Shown here in pieces: positions 42,291 to 52,053 of a stretch of DNA of 64,000 bases; position 1 is the first letter of the stretch, and each line of letters opens with the position of its first letter. The notes under the pieces were generated by a model. That model searched no databases and was not told the DNA's origin. It saw only the letters and a list, made by a program, of their open reading frames with translations. Source of the stretch: Gammaproteobacteria bacterium (GTDB lineage Bacteria; Pseudomonadota; Gammaproteobacteria; Pseudomonadales; Azotimanducaceae). The translations under genes were made by a program, and so were the position numbers. Where the stretch lies: positions 53,670 to 117,669 of the forward strand of contig JAPPGK010000046.1 of NCBI GenBank assembly GCA_028821405.1. The letters run 5' to 3'.

Positions 42291-42836
42291 CCTGTCGCTG
42301 CAATGGCGTAGTCTTACCCGAATGCAATGGTGGTGAGGTGTAGCCGCCTCACTGACAATCCCGCGCCAACTTGTCGCGTACGAACCGTATGCCGAGCGAC
42401 CTCCCGTAGGTCCGTTGCGATCCCACTCTCGCGGCCCGGTGCAGGTGACCGTACCGTCCAGTTGCCGTTCTAGTTGTTGCTCATCGCCCCATGCGACGTT
42501 TTTGGAAAGGGCTCAGATCGCGATCTTCAGCAACCCGCCGGATCACGTTCGCTATCTGCTCGGCAATTCTCCTGTGGTCATCACCGAATACGCTGGGCTC
42601 CCAATGGGCGTCGTCGATAACCAAGCGGTTTATTCCTCGGAGGAGATCTCGTCAACGACGCGCATCACGATCGGGACAAGATCCCGGCCGAACCGGTTGT
42701 ATTTGAGAACCGAGTCCTCAAAACCATGCTGCACGTGGTGGCAGTACGCGCTCTGCTTGACTAGCCAAATCGCACGTAGTACGACTTCGATGACGAGATT
42801 CGACCGCCGATCATGGAATGACAAGCCGGAGGGGAT
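42291..42836. other. Intergenic stretch, possible decayed gene
   Basis: An open frame at 42415-42840 contains some protein-like sequence (AQIAIFSNPPDHVRYLLGN, LPMGVVDNQAVYSSEEI) but matches no family I know, and its ends look random. It may be the remains of a gene. Confidence 0.3.
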
Positions 42837-44330
42837 ATGAGCTCGATCAGTTGGGTGACCGCAGGAATCACGGTAAGTGCCTTCGCACTTGTGGCCGGCC
42901 AGCTGAATGCCAACGAAGCATGCGCCGACCTCGGCTCGTTCATGCTGCAAGATGTGCGGATCAAAACGACCGAAAAGGTGGACGCCGGCACCCCGCACTG
43001 CAAGGTCGCGGGCGTCATAGAAAAGGAGATCAACTTCGAGCTACTGCTGCCCGACGATTGGAATGGCCGCTTCATGATGGGCGGGGGCGGCGCTTACGTC
43101 GGCTCGATTCAGAACCAGGCGCTCGCCTACGGCGCCGGACCCGGAGCGCTCGAACGCGGCTATGCAACGGTCGGCACCGACACGGGCCACGTCAGCTCGA
43201 TGGTCGACGGCAGTTGGGCATTGAACAACGTCGAGCGACAGGAGAATTTCGGCCATCGCGCCGTCCATCTCACCGCCGTAACCGCCAAAGCGATCATCGA
43301 GCGTTACTACGCGCGTGCGCCGGAATACTCATATTTCGTGGGCTGCTCGCGCGGCGGCGGCCAGGCGATGATGGAGACCCAGCGCTATCCAGAAGACTTC
43401 GACGGGCTCGTCGCCGGCGCTCCCGCCTACGACTGGACCGGATTCAGGGGCGCCCAAATCCGGACCCTGCAAACGATGCTTCCCGATGGAGACACGAAAG
43501 GCCCCGTTTTGACCCAAGCAAATCTGGAACTTCTGGGTACGACGATCATTGGTGCGTGCGATGCGCGCGACGGGGTTGCCGATGGCATTCTGACCGATCC
43601 GCGCGATTGTCCGTTCGAGCCGGACGACCTCAAGAAATGCGAAGGCAATGCACGCGCCGATTGCGTCACGAGGAAGCAACTCGCCGCGATCAAGGCGATC
43701 TACGATGCGCCGAGCATCGACGGCCGACGGATCTTTGCGGGCTTTCCCTACGGTGGCGAGCACAATCCTCGCGGCTGGGAAGCATGGATGGTCGGCTCCG
43801 ACGGGTTGAGCCCCAGCTTTGCGTTCGCCATCGACTTCTACCAGAACTTCGTCTTCAGCGATCCGCATTGGGACTACACGCATTACGATTTCGCGAATTG
43901 GAAGCAAGACGTTGCGAAGGTCAGCGCGATGCTCGATGCCACCAGCACCGATCTGTCCGAGTTCAAGAGGCGCGATGGAAGGATCATCTTCTGGACTGGA
44001 TGGTCCGATCATCTGATCACTGCGCTCGGAACCGTTGACTATTACGACAGGTTGACCGCAGCCGATCCCGACGTCGAGGAATACTCGAGACTCTACATGT
44101 TGCCGGGCATGTTCCACTGTGCGGGCGGACCCGCACCGGACCGGGCAGACTGGCTCGAAGCAATTCGCGCCTGGGTCGAGGATGGCAAGGCGCCTGAACG
44201 ACTCGTATCGCTGCAGCTCGACGAAAGCGGCAGGGTGTCCAGAACGCGACCCATCTGCCCCTATCCGCAGATCGCGTCGTATCGGGGCAAGGGAGACCCA
44301 GACGACGAAGCGAGCTTCGCGTGTAAGTAG
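42837..44330 (+). CDS. Exported tannase/feruloyl esterase-family protein
   Basis: The 497-residue protein starts with a signal peptide (ISWVTAGITVSAFALVAG) and belongs to the tannase/feruloyl esterase family. The nucleophile is Ser in VGCSRGGGQAM, the Asp lies in TGWSDHLITALG and the His in LPGMFHCAGG, with Cys residues adjacent to Ser and His that form the family's disulfide-linked triad. CDARDGVADGILTDP is the calcium-binding lid region. It would cleave phenolic or similar esters in the periplasm. A TonB receptor follows on the opposite strand. Confidence 0.88.
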   Translation: MSSISWVTAGITVSAFALVAGQLNANEACADLGSFMLQDVRIKTTEKVDAGTPHCKVAGVIEKEINFELLLPDDWNGRFMMGGGGAYVGSIQNQALAYGAGPGALERGYATVGTDTGHVSSMVDGSWALNNVERQENFGHRAVHLTAVTAKAIIERYYARAPEYSYFVGCSRGGGQAMMETQRYPEDFDGLVAGAPAYDWTGFRGAQIRTLQTMLPDGDTKGPVLTQANLELLGTTIIGACDARDGVADGILTDPRDCPFEPDDLKKCEGNARADCVTRKQLAAIKAIYDAPSIDGRRIFAGFPYGGEHNPRGWEAWMVGSDGLSPSFAFAIDFYQNFVFSDPHWDYTHYDFANWKQDVAKVSAMLDATSTDLSEFKRRDGRIIFWTGWSDHLITALGTVDYYDRLTAADPDVEEYSRLYMLPGMFHCAGGPAPDRADWLEAIRAWVEDGKAPERLVSLQLDESGRVSRTRPICPYPQIASYRGKGDPDDEASFACK

Positions 44331-44423
44331 ACAGCTCCCACAGTATTACGCCCTGCGGTTACGCCCCGTAGAGAGCGGGACCTGATCAACGCAGGCCAGG
44401 CGGTCAGGCGCGCGCTTCACTGG

Positions 44424-46616
44424 TTAGCGCGCACCGAAACGCCGCGTCACTTCCACGCCCACCTGGCGCGCCGGACCCCAGCTGCCGTATCTCGCGCCGA
44501 CCCCGGAAGATCCCAGGAGGTAGAGGATGTACGCCTCGTTGGTCGCGTTCCGGGCGAACGAACGCGCTGCCCACGTCCCATCCTCGCTCTCCCAGTTGGC
44601 GTTCAGGTTTATCACCGTGTAGGCGCCCTGCGAGTCCAGCTTGTTCTTGAACTCCCGGAAGTACGTGCGCGACCGGTACGCCGCATCGGCACGCAGCGTC
44701 AGACGCCCGCCCCACTGCACCGGGGTGGTATACGCGACCCCCAGATTGATGCTGGTTTTCGGCGCATTGTTGAGCGGGTTCCCCTTGTTGTTCTGAAAGC
44801 CCAGCTCGGCCTGCAGGCCATCGAGATTGATGAAGTCACCATACTCGGTGTCCAGGAGCGTGACAGCGCCGGTCACCATCCAGTTCTCGGTCAGGGTGGA
44901 GGACAGTTCCAGTTCGAGGCCGCGTACCTCCGCATCGCCCGCATTGCGCGTGACCGGGCTGATGCCGATTATCTGAGACACTTGGAAGTCTGAGTAGTCG
45001 TAGTAGAAGGCGGCCGCGCTCAGCGTGTTGCTCCCGCCGAACGTCGCCTTGTAGCCCAGCTCGTAGGCATCGACGGTTTCCGGGTCGTAGGGGACGTTGC
45101 ATTCGACGGGGGCGACCCCGCCCGCCTTGTAGCCTTCCGTATAGGAGACATAGACGTTGCCGTTGTCGTTGACGTCGTACTGACCCACCAGCCTGATCGT
45201 CGTCGCACCCCAGTCCAGTTGCTCGGCCTTGTCGCAGAACGGGATCGCCACGTTGAACAGCGGTAAGAGACCCTGGTTGTGGTGATACTCGTCAATCTCG
45301 TCTTCCGTGCGGCGCACGCCTGCGCTGACCCGCGCACGGTCGGTGACCTCCCAGGTCGCGTCGAGGAACCAGGACAAGGAGTCCGTGTCCATTATTGGTT
45401 GCGAGAAAACGAACTGGCTCGGCACCGGAAAACCGAACACGGGCATCGCGTTGTTGAAGACAATGTGACGATCCCACTCTTCCTGCAGGTAGAAGGCGCC
45501 CAGAACCCAATCCAGCCTGTCGCTGCTGCCGAGGACGTTGATCTCCTGGGTGAACGTGTCGATGGTCGAACGGTCCCAGATGTCGAAGAGGGGCACATCC
45601 GTGAGGTCCCGGTCGGCCACTACGAAGTCGTCGAAGTCCTGCTGCGAAGTGATGGATTTGAGCGTTGCCCATCCCATGTCCCACTCGAGGGTCAGCCCAA
45701 GGAGCTCAAACTCGCGGTCCGAATCATTCGTCGGGTTGACGTGGGTTTTGAACGGCTCGAAGGTTTTGGCCGCGGCGACGAGTTGGGGAGTCCCCCCCGC
45801 CACGGCGAGTGCCGGATCGAACGTGACCCAGCTCAGGTGCTCGTGCGGACCCTTGATCGTGCTCTTGACGTACATGAGGTCCACGGAGAGCGTCTCTGTA
45901 GGTTCGGCAGCCAGCTTGAGCCGAACGTTACCGGACTCGCCCCGCATAAGGTCCTTCGCACCGGGCACCAGGTTCTCGACCCAGCCCTCGCCGCGGTCTA
46001 TGCGATCCGCGGAGATCCGGAATGCCACCCGTTCGCCGATCGGCCCGCTGTAGATCGCCTCGATCTTGGTTTCGTCGTACTGCGCGTAACCGATGCGCAG
46101 CATCCCTTCGGCCTCTGGGGTAGGCGCGGCCGAAATGAAGTTGACCGCGCCGCCGTTCGAGTTGCGCCCGTAGAGAGTCCCCTGGGGCCCGCGCAGCACC
46201 TCTATGCGCTCGAGATCCAGTTGATAGAGGTGCGACGTGGAACTCCTGGATTGGTAGATGCCGTCGAGGCTGACCGCCACGCCCGGCTGCCTGTTGAACT
46301 CGCTAATGCTGCGGATGGTGATTTTCTGGTTGCCGAGCTGCGGCCCGAAGTGCAGGCTCGGGACCGCGAACTGGATGTCGTACATGTCCTTGATGCCTCT
46401 CGCATCGAGGTCCTCCGCGCCGAGCGCGCTGAGGGAGCCGGCGACATCCTGGACCGACTGCGAACGCTTGTTGGCGGTGACGACGATCTCTTCGATCAGA
46501 TCGTCCTGGGCCGGCTCCGCAGCTGCCACCTCAGCCACGCCGGAAGTGGCGAACACACCCGCGGCGACGGGCGCGCCCAAGCGTTTGAGCAGCTGTACTT
46601 TCTTGTTCAAATTCAT
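44424..46616 (-). CDS. TonB-dependent outer-membrane receptor
   Basis: The 730-residue protein has a signal-like N-terminus (GAPVAAGVFATSGVAEVAAA), a TonB box (EEIVVTA), a plug domain (SVQDVAGSLSALGAEDLDARGIKDM, IRSISEFNRQPGVAVSLDGIYQS, IEVLRGPQGTLYGRNSNGGAVNF) and a C-terminal beta-barrel. These plug motifs match the FecA/CirA-like receptors common in marine Proteobacteria. The substrate is unknown; the adjacent esterase suggests an aromatic or ester-linked compound (inference). ATG 46616 is chosen over 46712. Confidence 0.9.
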   Translation of the reverse strand: MNLNKKVQLLKRLGAPVAAGVFATSGVAEVAAAEPAQDDLIEEIVVTANKRSQSVQDVAGSLSALGAEDLDARGIKDMYDIQFAVPSLHFGPQLGNQKITIRSISEFNRQPGVAVSLDGIYQSRSSTSHLYQLDLERIEVLRGPQGTLYGRNSNGGAVNFISAAPTPEAEGMLRIGYAQYDETKIEAIYSGPIGERVAFRISADRIDRGEGWVENLVPGAKDLMRGESGNVRLKLAAEPTETLSVDLMYVKSTIKGPHEHLSWVTFDPALAVAGGTPQLVAAAKTFEPFKTHVNPTNDSDREFELLGLTLEWDMGWATLKSITSQQDFDDFVVADRDLTDVPLFDIWDRSTIDTFTQEINVLGSSDRLDWVLGAFYLQEEWDRHIVFNNAMPVFGFPVPSQFVFSQPIMDTDSLSWFLDATWEVTDRARVSAGVRRTEDEIDEYHHNQGLLPLFNVAIPFCDKAEQLDWGATTIRLVGQYDVNDNGNVYVSYTEGYKAGGVAPVECNVPYDPETVDAYELGYKATFGGSNTLSAAAFYYDYSDFQVSQIIGISPVTRNAGDAEVRGLELELSSTLTENWMVTGAVTLLDTEYGDFINLDGLQAELGFQNNKGNPLNNAPKTSINLGVAYTTPVQWGGRLTLRADAAYRSRTYFREFKNKLDSQGAYTVINLNANWESEDGTWAARSFARNATNEAYILYLLGSSGVGARYGSWGPARQVGVEVTRRFGAR

Positions 46617-47446
46617 GATGCTCACCTTGATCGGCTGTTGGGCGGCCGCGATGCTCAGGATCATAGAACGACGAGTCGTGCGCGTCGACCCGGGACGGGC
46701 GCGCCCGGACATCGGCGGGCGGGCGGCGGCGCAGAGCGCCGCACCGGCGCGACGTTCAATCCGACCAGAGCGCGGATGAAGCCGTAGGCCGTGGCGGCCT
46801 CGGCGGCCGCCTTTGGTTCGGGGTTCGTGTTCCGGGGCAGCGGACGGCGTGCCCGCCGCGCCTGCTCCCGGTGCTCACCGCGGCGCGGTCATCGGAGGCG
46901 CGCAAGGCGACCTGGAACGAGACCGACGTCGAGGGCGCGGTCGCAAGGCCACTCCGCATGATCGCCGCGCGCCGTGCCGGTCGTCCGGACGCCGTCAGCT
47001 ACCGCTCCGACGACGTCCCGGCAAGTGTGCAGTTTTCGGTTGCCATTGACAGTTATGGAAGGTTCTCGGTGGCGATGGCGTGGATGGTTAGCCCACGCAG
47101 ACACGCGCTGGGGTTAGGTTCGACCCGCCCCTGCCGGACCGCTTTCGGAGACCTCTCCACCCATCGAAATCGAAGGTTCGTCGCCAAATGGCTGTTTTTC
47201 TACGGTCTCCGACCTAGGCCATTTTGAGGCATGCTCGAAAGCTGGCCAAAACCGCCCCCAAAAAAGTCTAGAACGACTATGGCGGAAGGGAGAACCGCCA
47301 GAACACTGATTCCAGTGGTTCCACGAAGTCCCCCAAAGTTCACTTATCATACTGATAAACATACGTTTTACGTTCCTTGACGTTCTACGCGGGTGCGCGC
47401 ATACTTCCCAATAAATGTGATAATGGAAGTGATACCACACACCGCG
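46617..47446. other. Intergenic region upstream of integrase 1
   Basis: About 830 bases between the divergent TonB receptor and integrase 1. No gene is supported. It holds the box at 47308-47362 shared with integrase 2, and an inverted repeat GGCGG...CCGCC at 47281-47299 near the predicted attachment site. Confidence 0.5.
47308..47362 (+). other. Integrase-1 upstream box (possible attachment or excisionase region)
   Basis: GATTCCAGTGGTTCCACGAA followed by GTCC (47308-47331), and TGATAAACAT (47353-47362), also occur in the same order upstream of integrase 2 on the other strand (60923-60899 and 60888-60879). The first part matches in about 20 of 25 aligned positions. In both cases the boxes lie about 80-140 bases before the integrase start. 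Confidence 0.55.
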
Positions 47447-48619
47447 ATGAAACGCCCCAAGCGACTCTCCGCCACCTTCGTCAACACCGTCAACGTTCCC
47501 GGCCGCTACGGCGATGGACGCGGCGGGCACGGCCTGAGCCTTCTTGTGAAGAAAGCCTCCACCGGCGGCTTCTCCAAGTCCTGGGCGCAGAGGATACGCC
47601 TCGACGGCAAGGCCGCCAATGTCGGGCTAGGCGCGTACCCGGTGGTCACGCTCGCTAACGCGCGCCAGAACGCACTTGCCAACGCGCGAATCGTCTCAGA
47701 GGGACGTGACCCCCGCGATCGGGCCAGCCGCGCGCCGACCTTCGAACAAGCTGTCGAGACAGTCATCGGCATACACGCCGAGAACTGGAAGGACGGAGGC
47801 AAGTCCGCCGCCCAATGGCGCGCCAGCCTTCGTGACTACGCCGTCCCGAAGATCGGGCGCAAGCGCGTGGACCGCATCAGCACCGCCGACGTCATGGAGG
47901 TGCTGCTCCCGATCTGGGCCACGAAGCGAGAAACCGCGCGGCGCGTCCGGCAGCGGATCGGGGCGGTCATGAAATGGGCGGTGGCGCAAGGCTACCGCGA
48001 GGACAACCCCGCTGGGGACGCGATCTCCGCCGCGCTGCCGAAGAACAGCGTTCGCCGGCGGCACCATAGGGCGCTACCGCACGCGCAGGTAGCGGAAGCA
48101 CTCGGGCGGGTGCGCGCTTCCAAGGCGCACCGGGCCACGGCGCTCGCTTTCGAGTTCCTCGTGCTCACCGCCTGTCGCTCCGGCGAGATCCGCGGTGCCC
48201 AGTGGGACGAGGTGGACGACGCCGCGGCCACCTGGACGGTGCCGCCGGCCCGCATGAAGGCGAAGCTCGAGCACCGCGTACCCCTTTCAAGCCGCGCGGC
48301 GGCCATCCTCGACGAGGCGCGCGAGATCGCTGATAAGAGCAGTCTCGTCTTCCCGTCGCCGACCGGCCGCGTCCTTAGCGACAGCACGCTCTCGAAGCTG
48401 CTGCGCGAACTGGGCGTCGGCGCCGTCCCGCACGGGTTCCGCTCCAGCTTCCGCGACTGGGCCGCGGAGCGGACGGACGTGCCGCGCGAGGTCTGCGAAC
48501 TGGCCCTGGCGCACGTCAACAGCGATCGAGTCGAAGCTGCCTACCGGCGTAGTGACCTCTTCGAACGCCGCCGCGAACTCATGCAACGCTGGTCCGACTA
48601 CCTGGTCGCTGAATCCTGA
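47447..48619 (+). CDS. P4-type tyrosine integrase 1
   Basis: The 390-residue site-specific recombinase has an N-terminal arm-binding DUF4102-like domain (LSLLVKKASTGGFSKSWAQRI...VGLGAYPVVTLANAR), a core-binding domain and the catalytic domain with Arg (ACRSGEIRG), His-x-x-Arg (PHGFRSSFRDWA), His (LALAHVNSD) and Tyr (AAYRRSD). It would integrate and excise a genomic island. ATG 47447 gives the same N-terminal pattern as integrase 2; ATG 47423 is also possible. The gene reads away from its presumed attachment site, into the mobile region. Confidence 0.92.
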   Translation: MKRPKRLSATFVNTVNVPGRYGDGRGGHGLSLLVKKASTGGFSKSWAQRIRLDGKAANVGLGAYPVVTLANARQNALANARIVSEGRDPRDRASRAPTFEQAVETVIGIHAENWKDGGKSAAQWRASLRDYAVPKIGRKRVDRISTADVMEVLLPIWATKRETARRVRQRIGAVMKWAVAQGYREDNPAGDAISAALPKNSVRRRHHRALPHAQVAEALGRVRASKAHRATALAFEFLVLTACRSGEIRGAQWDEVDDAAATWTVPPARMKAKLEHRVPLSSRAAAILDEAREIADKSSLVFPSPTGRVLSDSTLSKLLRELGVGAVPHGFRSSFRDWAAERTDVPREVCELALAHVNSDRVEAAYRRSDLFERRRELMQRWSDYLVAES

Positions 48620-48654
48620 CGTAGATGGCCGCGCGATCCCGCGACGGCCGCAGT

Positions 48655-50322
48655 CTAAAGCTCGCCATCGCTGTACGGTGCAACTCCCCTTCGCCAATCG
48701 TCCGCTAGAACCCAACCGTCCTCGCCGGGGAGCCTCAACTGCCAGTCCCTCCATCCGTTGCGTGCCGTACCAGTCACTTCGCGTGATGCCGCCGAGAATG
48801 ACCGGCAAACCGCACCACCATTCAAATGCAACTCCCCGTCAACTACCCGTCCGGCGAACTCAGCGTCACGGTATCGGAATCTCGCCTTCGTTCCGTTAGG
48901 TGGCAGGGACTTTCGGACGGGAGACGGCGCAGTAACAGCGTCGACATTGCGTCTCTCGTACCACCATTCGGAGAATTCATCGACATCCGGCTGGCTCTTT
49001 GGGTGACAGTCCTGATGAACGAGCGCCGCGTTCACCAAGTCTGTAGGACCCCCTTTCGCATGCGGTGTGACATGGTGAATCTCGCTCTCGTCCCACGAGA
49101 CCTTGTGGGCCTTTCCGTTCATCCGACACCGTTGGCACACTTCCAAGTCCCGGAAGAACACTGTCTTGCGCTCCAGCTCCGAAAACGCCCGCTTCGCGTC
49201 CAGCTTCGTGGGCTCCAGCATTTTCAGCATTTCCTCTACGAAAAACGCATGGCGCCGGCGAATCGAGTCTGCCGCATCCGACCGGGTTTGAGTCAGGTGG
49301 CCATACTCCGTGTAGTACTGTTCGTACTCTGACTCGAGGCGGTTTCGCCGATCGTCAGCAGCTTGCTTGCGGCGTTGTTCGAACTCGAACAGTGCGTTTG
49401 CCAGAAGAGGCTCCCAGCCGTTCGCATACTCCGTCAGCAGCGAGTCGCCGAGGAGAAACGAGTGAATGATGTAATGGCCGGGAACCTTCGGCTTTCCCAC
49501 CAGCGCCTGGTACAACAAGTGACAGACTGTCTGGAACCGCTTGGCGTCTTCCGAATTGACGTCAAACCCCACATGCGCGTGATAGAACTCGTCGATGTTC
49601 GCGGATTTGATGTCGCAGAATCTCGACTCGTTTCGAGTTGTCCAGAACAACATGAACACTTGGGCTACAAGCTGGCGCCTTCTGCTCTCGTTTGTGACCC
49701 TGGCTACCTCCTTGAAGACCGGCAGACCGTACCACCTGTCCACGCCGCTTTTGCCTCCCACCTTCAGGACGAACTCAGTGAAGTTCCCCGGCCAGGAGTC
49801 CCGCTTGTCCTGGGGCGTCAGAGGCGTCCCGCCCTGAAGACGGATGAACAGGTCCCGTATCGAGTTCTCGTTCTCCGTGGTGATCAGGAACACCACCACG
49901 CGCTGGCGGGTCAATCTCTCTTGTAGCTCCTCGGAAAGTTCGCTGAAGCGTTTCCCTCCCCAGGGGCACGGCTCGTCCTTGACGAAGTTCGGGAAGCGGA
50001 ACCCCACGTCGTTCGACGGGTCCAGCAATTCGAACGCGTCATCGCAAAAGCCGTGCAAGGCGTCGACCCTTTGCTGTCCGTCGACGATGTCGAAATGTGT
50101 GTTGCTCGCGAAGCTCGTGGAAGTCTCTTTCCGGTGGAAGTAGAACGCAGGGATGGAATACCCGCGAAGGATCGAGTCAATGAACATGCGCTTCTGCATG
50201 TCGTTCCAGCGCAGCCCACGCTGATACTCATGGTTCACCCGAAGGACCTGCTGGCGCTGATTCTCGATCAGATCACCAACGGTCCAGTCGATCGCAGTTT
50301 CGATTTCCATTGCCGTCCTCAC
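48655..50322 (-). CDS. DUF262-HNH-RAMA protein, restriction-like
   Basis: The 555-residue protein joins an N-terminal DUF262 domain (YQRGLRWNDMQKRMFIDSIL, and the nucleotide-related DGQQR at residues 81-85), a long helical middle, an HNH nuclease core (CQRCRMNG then EIHHVTPHAKGGPTDLVNAAL and the closing DCH), and a C-terminal RAMA-like module (about 475-545, GRVVDGELHLNGGAVCRSFS, NGWRDWQL). DUF262/HNH proteins of the GmrSD and SspE kind attack modified phage DNA, and RAMA domains are associated with restriction-modification. A defence role is inferred. It is convergent with integrase 1, with only 35 bases between. Confidence 0.82.
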   Translation of the reverse strand: MRTAMEIETAIDWTVGDLIENQRQQVLRVNHEYQRGLRWNDMQKRMFIDSILRGYSIPAFYFHRKETSTSFASNTHFDIVDGQQRVDALHGFCDDAFELLDPSNDVGFRFPNFVKDEPCPWGGKRFSELSEELQERLTRQRVVVFLITTENENSIRDLFIRLQGGTPLTPQDKRDSWPGNFTEFVLKVGGKSGVDRWYGLPVFKEVARVTNESRRRQLVAQVFMLFWTTRNESRFCDIKSANIDEFYHAHVGFDVNSEDAKRFQTVCHLLYQALVGKPKVPGHYIIHSFLLGDSLLTEYANGWEPLLANALFEFEQRRKQAADDRRNRLESEYEQYYTEYGHLTQTRSDAADSIRRRHAFFVEEMLKMLEPTKLDAKRAFSELERKTVFFRDLEVCQRCRMNGKAHKVSWDESEIHHVTPHAKGGPTDLVNAALVHQDCHPKSQPDVDEFSEWWYERRNVDAVTAPSPVRKSLPPNGTKARFRYRDAEFAGRVVDGELHLNGGAVCRSFSAASREVTGTARNGWRDWQLRLPGEDGWVLADDWRRGVAPYSDGEL

Positions 50323-50978
50323 GCTCCGTGCCCGTCACCGTACGCATCCGTACCTCCGCGCCAAACGGTGGTAACGAGGCGTATCCGAGGTAGTCGTCGG
50401 TCCCGGGGCGCTCACAATGGTACTGTGGCACACATTGACATGCACACATCGGGCGTGCCAGCCCGGCACGCGCGCCGCCAGGCCGCTTGGTCCTTTCCGG
50501 CAATCGGCGGTTCGTCAATAGGGGCGTTGCCCTTCGGGCCGCGCTCTATCGACTACGGCGACCGAGCCCGCATGCGGTCTCGTCCCTTCGGGTAACGATC
50601 GCTAACGCTTGCGCCCTCCGGGCGGCAACTCCGTCGTTTGCCGCGGTGGTGGTCGCCCACATGCCCCCTGCGACGGACGATGGCCGCTACCTTGACCACC
50701 GATCTGCAGCTATCCGCCACGACCAGGCCGACGCCGCCCCCTTGAACGGCAACCCCGGCCGGCGCCGCCAAGCTAACCCGTCCCGCGCTGGATGAATCCC
50801 GCAACGGCACGTCTCCGTCGTATGCCCGTCCAGCGTGTCACGCGTGCTCCGGCGGTCAACCGGCCGGTTCTCCGCTAACGCTCCGACCTCGCTAACGCGA
50901 GGTGACCGCCCTGCGCGCGCGTGCCGCCCGTTCAGGCACCGACGCACACCGCGTCGCAACCCTGAAACGGAGAACGAC
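50323..50978. other. Non-coding stretch before the zinc-ribbon gene
   Basis: About 650 bases with no supported gene. The element GCTAACG recurs (near 50599, 50874 and 50892), and the base composition is uneven. It probably holds promoters for both flanking genes. Nothing more specific is visible. Confidence 0.4.
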
Positions 50979-51254
50979 ATGGAACTTTCGACCCTCATCG
51001 CCCAGTGGAGTGGCAAGCTGCCGCCGGGTTTCGTGCCGCAGGCCGTCCAGCGTGACGAGCCCCCTCGGTGCGCGCAGCCGAGATGCACCAAGCCAGCCTC
51101 GCGCAAGCCCGACGGCGGGTACTGGAAGAGCTGCGATTCCTGCAGAACGCGGAGGGCGGCGTCGTGCAAGCGTCGTAGGGCCGCCCTGGTGGCCGAGGGC
51201 GGTTGCCGCAGGTGCGCGTACCGCAAGCGGCGCACACTGCCATCAACGTACTGA
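50979..51254 (+). pseudogene. Zinc-ribbon protein gene, 5' half (split by insertion)
   Basis: The frame starts MELSTLIAQWSGKLPPGFVP, after GGAGAA. It shows CAQPRCTKPASRKPDGGYWK, a CDSC knuckle, a basic stretch and a CRRC knuckle, as in a small double zinc-ribbon protein. After CAYRKR it leaves family character and stops at 51254. The continuation CAYRKRLQGDFLCQRCREDR lies in matching frame at 60941-61138, so the gene was interrupted by ~9.7 kb of DNA. No function is known; it looks nucleic-acid-binding. Confidence 0.75.
51213..51231 (+). repeat. Left direct repeat (attachment-site copy)
   Basis: TGCGCGTACCGCAAGCGGC encodes CAYRKR of the zinc-ribbon protein. It equals the right copy (60941-60959) in 18 of 19 bases, same strand and same codon phase. 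Confidence 0.75.
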
Positions 51255-51275
51255 TTCAACAACGTTTTTCGCCGT

Positions 51276-51722
51276 TTGTCCAGATGTGCGTACGAGCGCG
51301 ATTACTGTTTCGGTGGCGCGAACGGGAGCACCTTCACGGCCCGTTTGGCGACCGTACGCGACGAGTCAGAAGAGCGCGCCGGTTTCAGCTGGACCTTTGC
51401 CGGTCGCCATCGTGCTCAGCATCGAAACTCAGTCGCTGATCGACCAATCCGGGTCGACGACAGGGCTTGGCTCCGCTGGTACGGTCCGCAAGCTGCGGAC
51501 GTGGAGCAACTGGAAGGCCCGCTGAAAATTAGTGGAGAGGGTGGTGATTCTCTCTTCTGCTTCGAATGCGGTCGCGCATATGGGTTCGCGACTGGCGATT
51601 TGCACCTCATCTTGGCTGAGCCCAGGACAACTCCACATTCCGAATACGAGAGCTTTGTTCGCCTGCAATTCAACCGCGTGAACGCTTCCGCTGGCGGTTC
51701 CCAGTCGTACGGCACGGAGTAG
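51276..51722 (+). CDS. Hypothetical protein, doubtful start
   Basis: The 148-residue frame begins at a TTG. The C-terminal half is more protein-like (EGPLKISGEGGDSLFCFECG, RAYGFATGDLHLILAEPRTT), with a CxxC pair. No family was recognised. It lies 45 bases past the left repeat. Confidence 0.4.
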   Translation: MSRCAYERDYCFGGANGSTFTARLATVRDESEERAGFSWTFAGRHRAQHRNSVADRPIRVDDRAWLRWYGPQAADVEQLEGPLKISGEGGDSLFCFECGRAYGFATGDLHLILAEPRTTPHSEYESFVRLQFNRVNASAGGSQSYGTE

Positions 51723-51772
51723 TGGAGTTCAACCTCCGTTGACTTGCGAAGCGTGAAGAACGCGTTCATGAC

Positions 51773-52021
51773 CTATACGACGGAGTTCCGGACGGCCGTG
51801 CACTGGCTGAGCGTTTCGCTGCTCTGCGATGCATCCGGGAAGCAACCCTCGAGCAGTTCCGTGTATCGGGCTTCGTTGGCGACGATGACGGCGCAGAACT
51901 CCTTGACAACTTCTGAAATCGAGACCTCTCGGACCTCCGCGTCGGCTGGCACATGCCCAGAAAGCAGGATACCGAGCGCAAGGCATTGAAGTGCAGAAGC
52001 TGTGGAGTGCCGGTGGCGCAT
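51773..52021 (-). CDS. Small exported protein
   Basis: The 82-residue frame from ATG 52021 starts with a probable signal peptide (STASALQCLALGILLSGHVPADA). The mature part (VREVSISEVVKEFCAVIVAN...GCFPDASQSSETLSQC) has three cysteines. No family was recognised. It follows the nuclease-like gene on the same strand after ~30 bases, so they may be co-transcribed. Confidence 0.5.
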   Translation of the reverse strand: MRHRHSTASALQCLALGILLSGHVPADAEVREVSISEVVKEFCAVIVANEARYTELLEGCFPDASQSSETLSQCTAVRNSVV

Positions 52022-52053
52022 AGATCCTCTCTCCTCGAGGGTTTTGGTGGTGG

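Noticed and set aside
45279..46787. 502-residue frame opposite the TonB receptor
   Set aside because: No recognisable domain; the receptor on the other strand has all its motifs.
47200..47446. tRNA or tmRNA gene as the integrase-1 target
   Set aside because: No cloverleaf, CCA end or T-loop pattern could be made.
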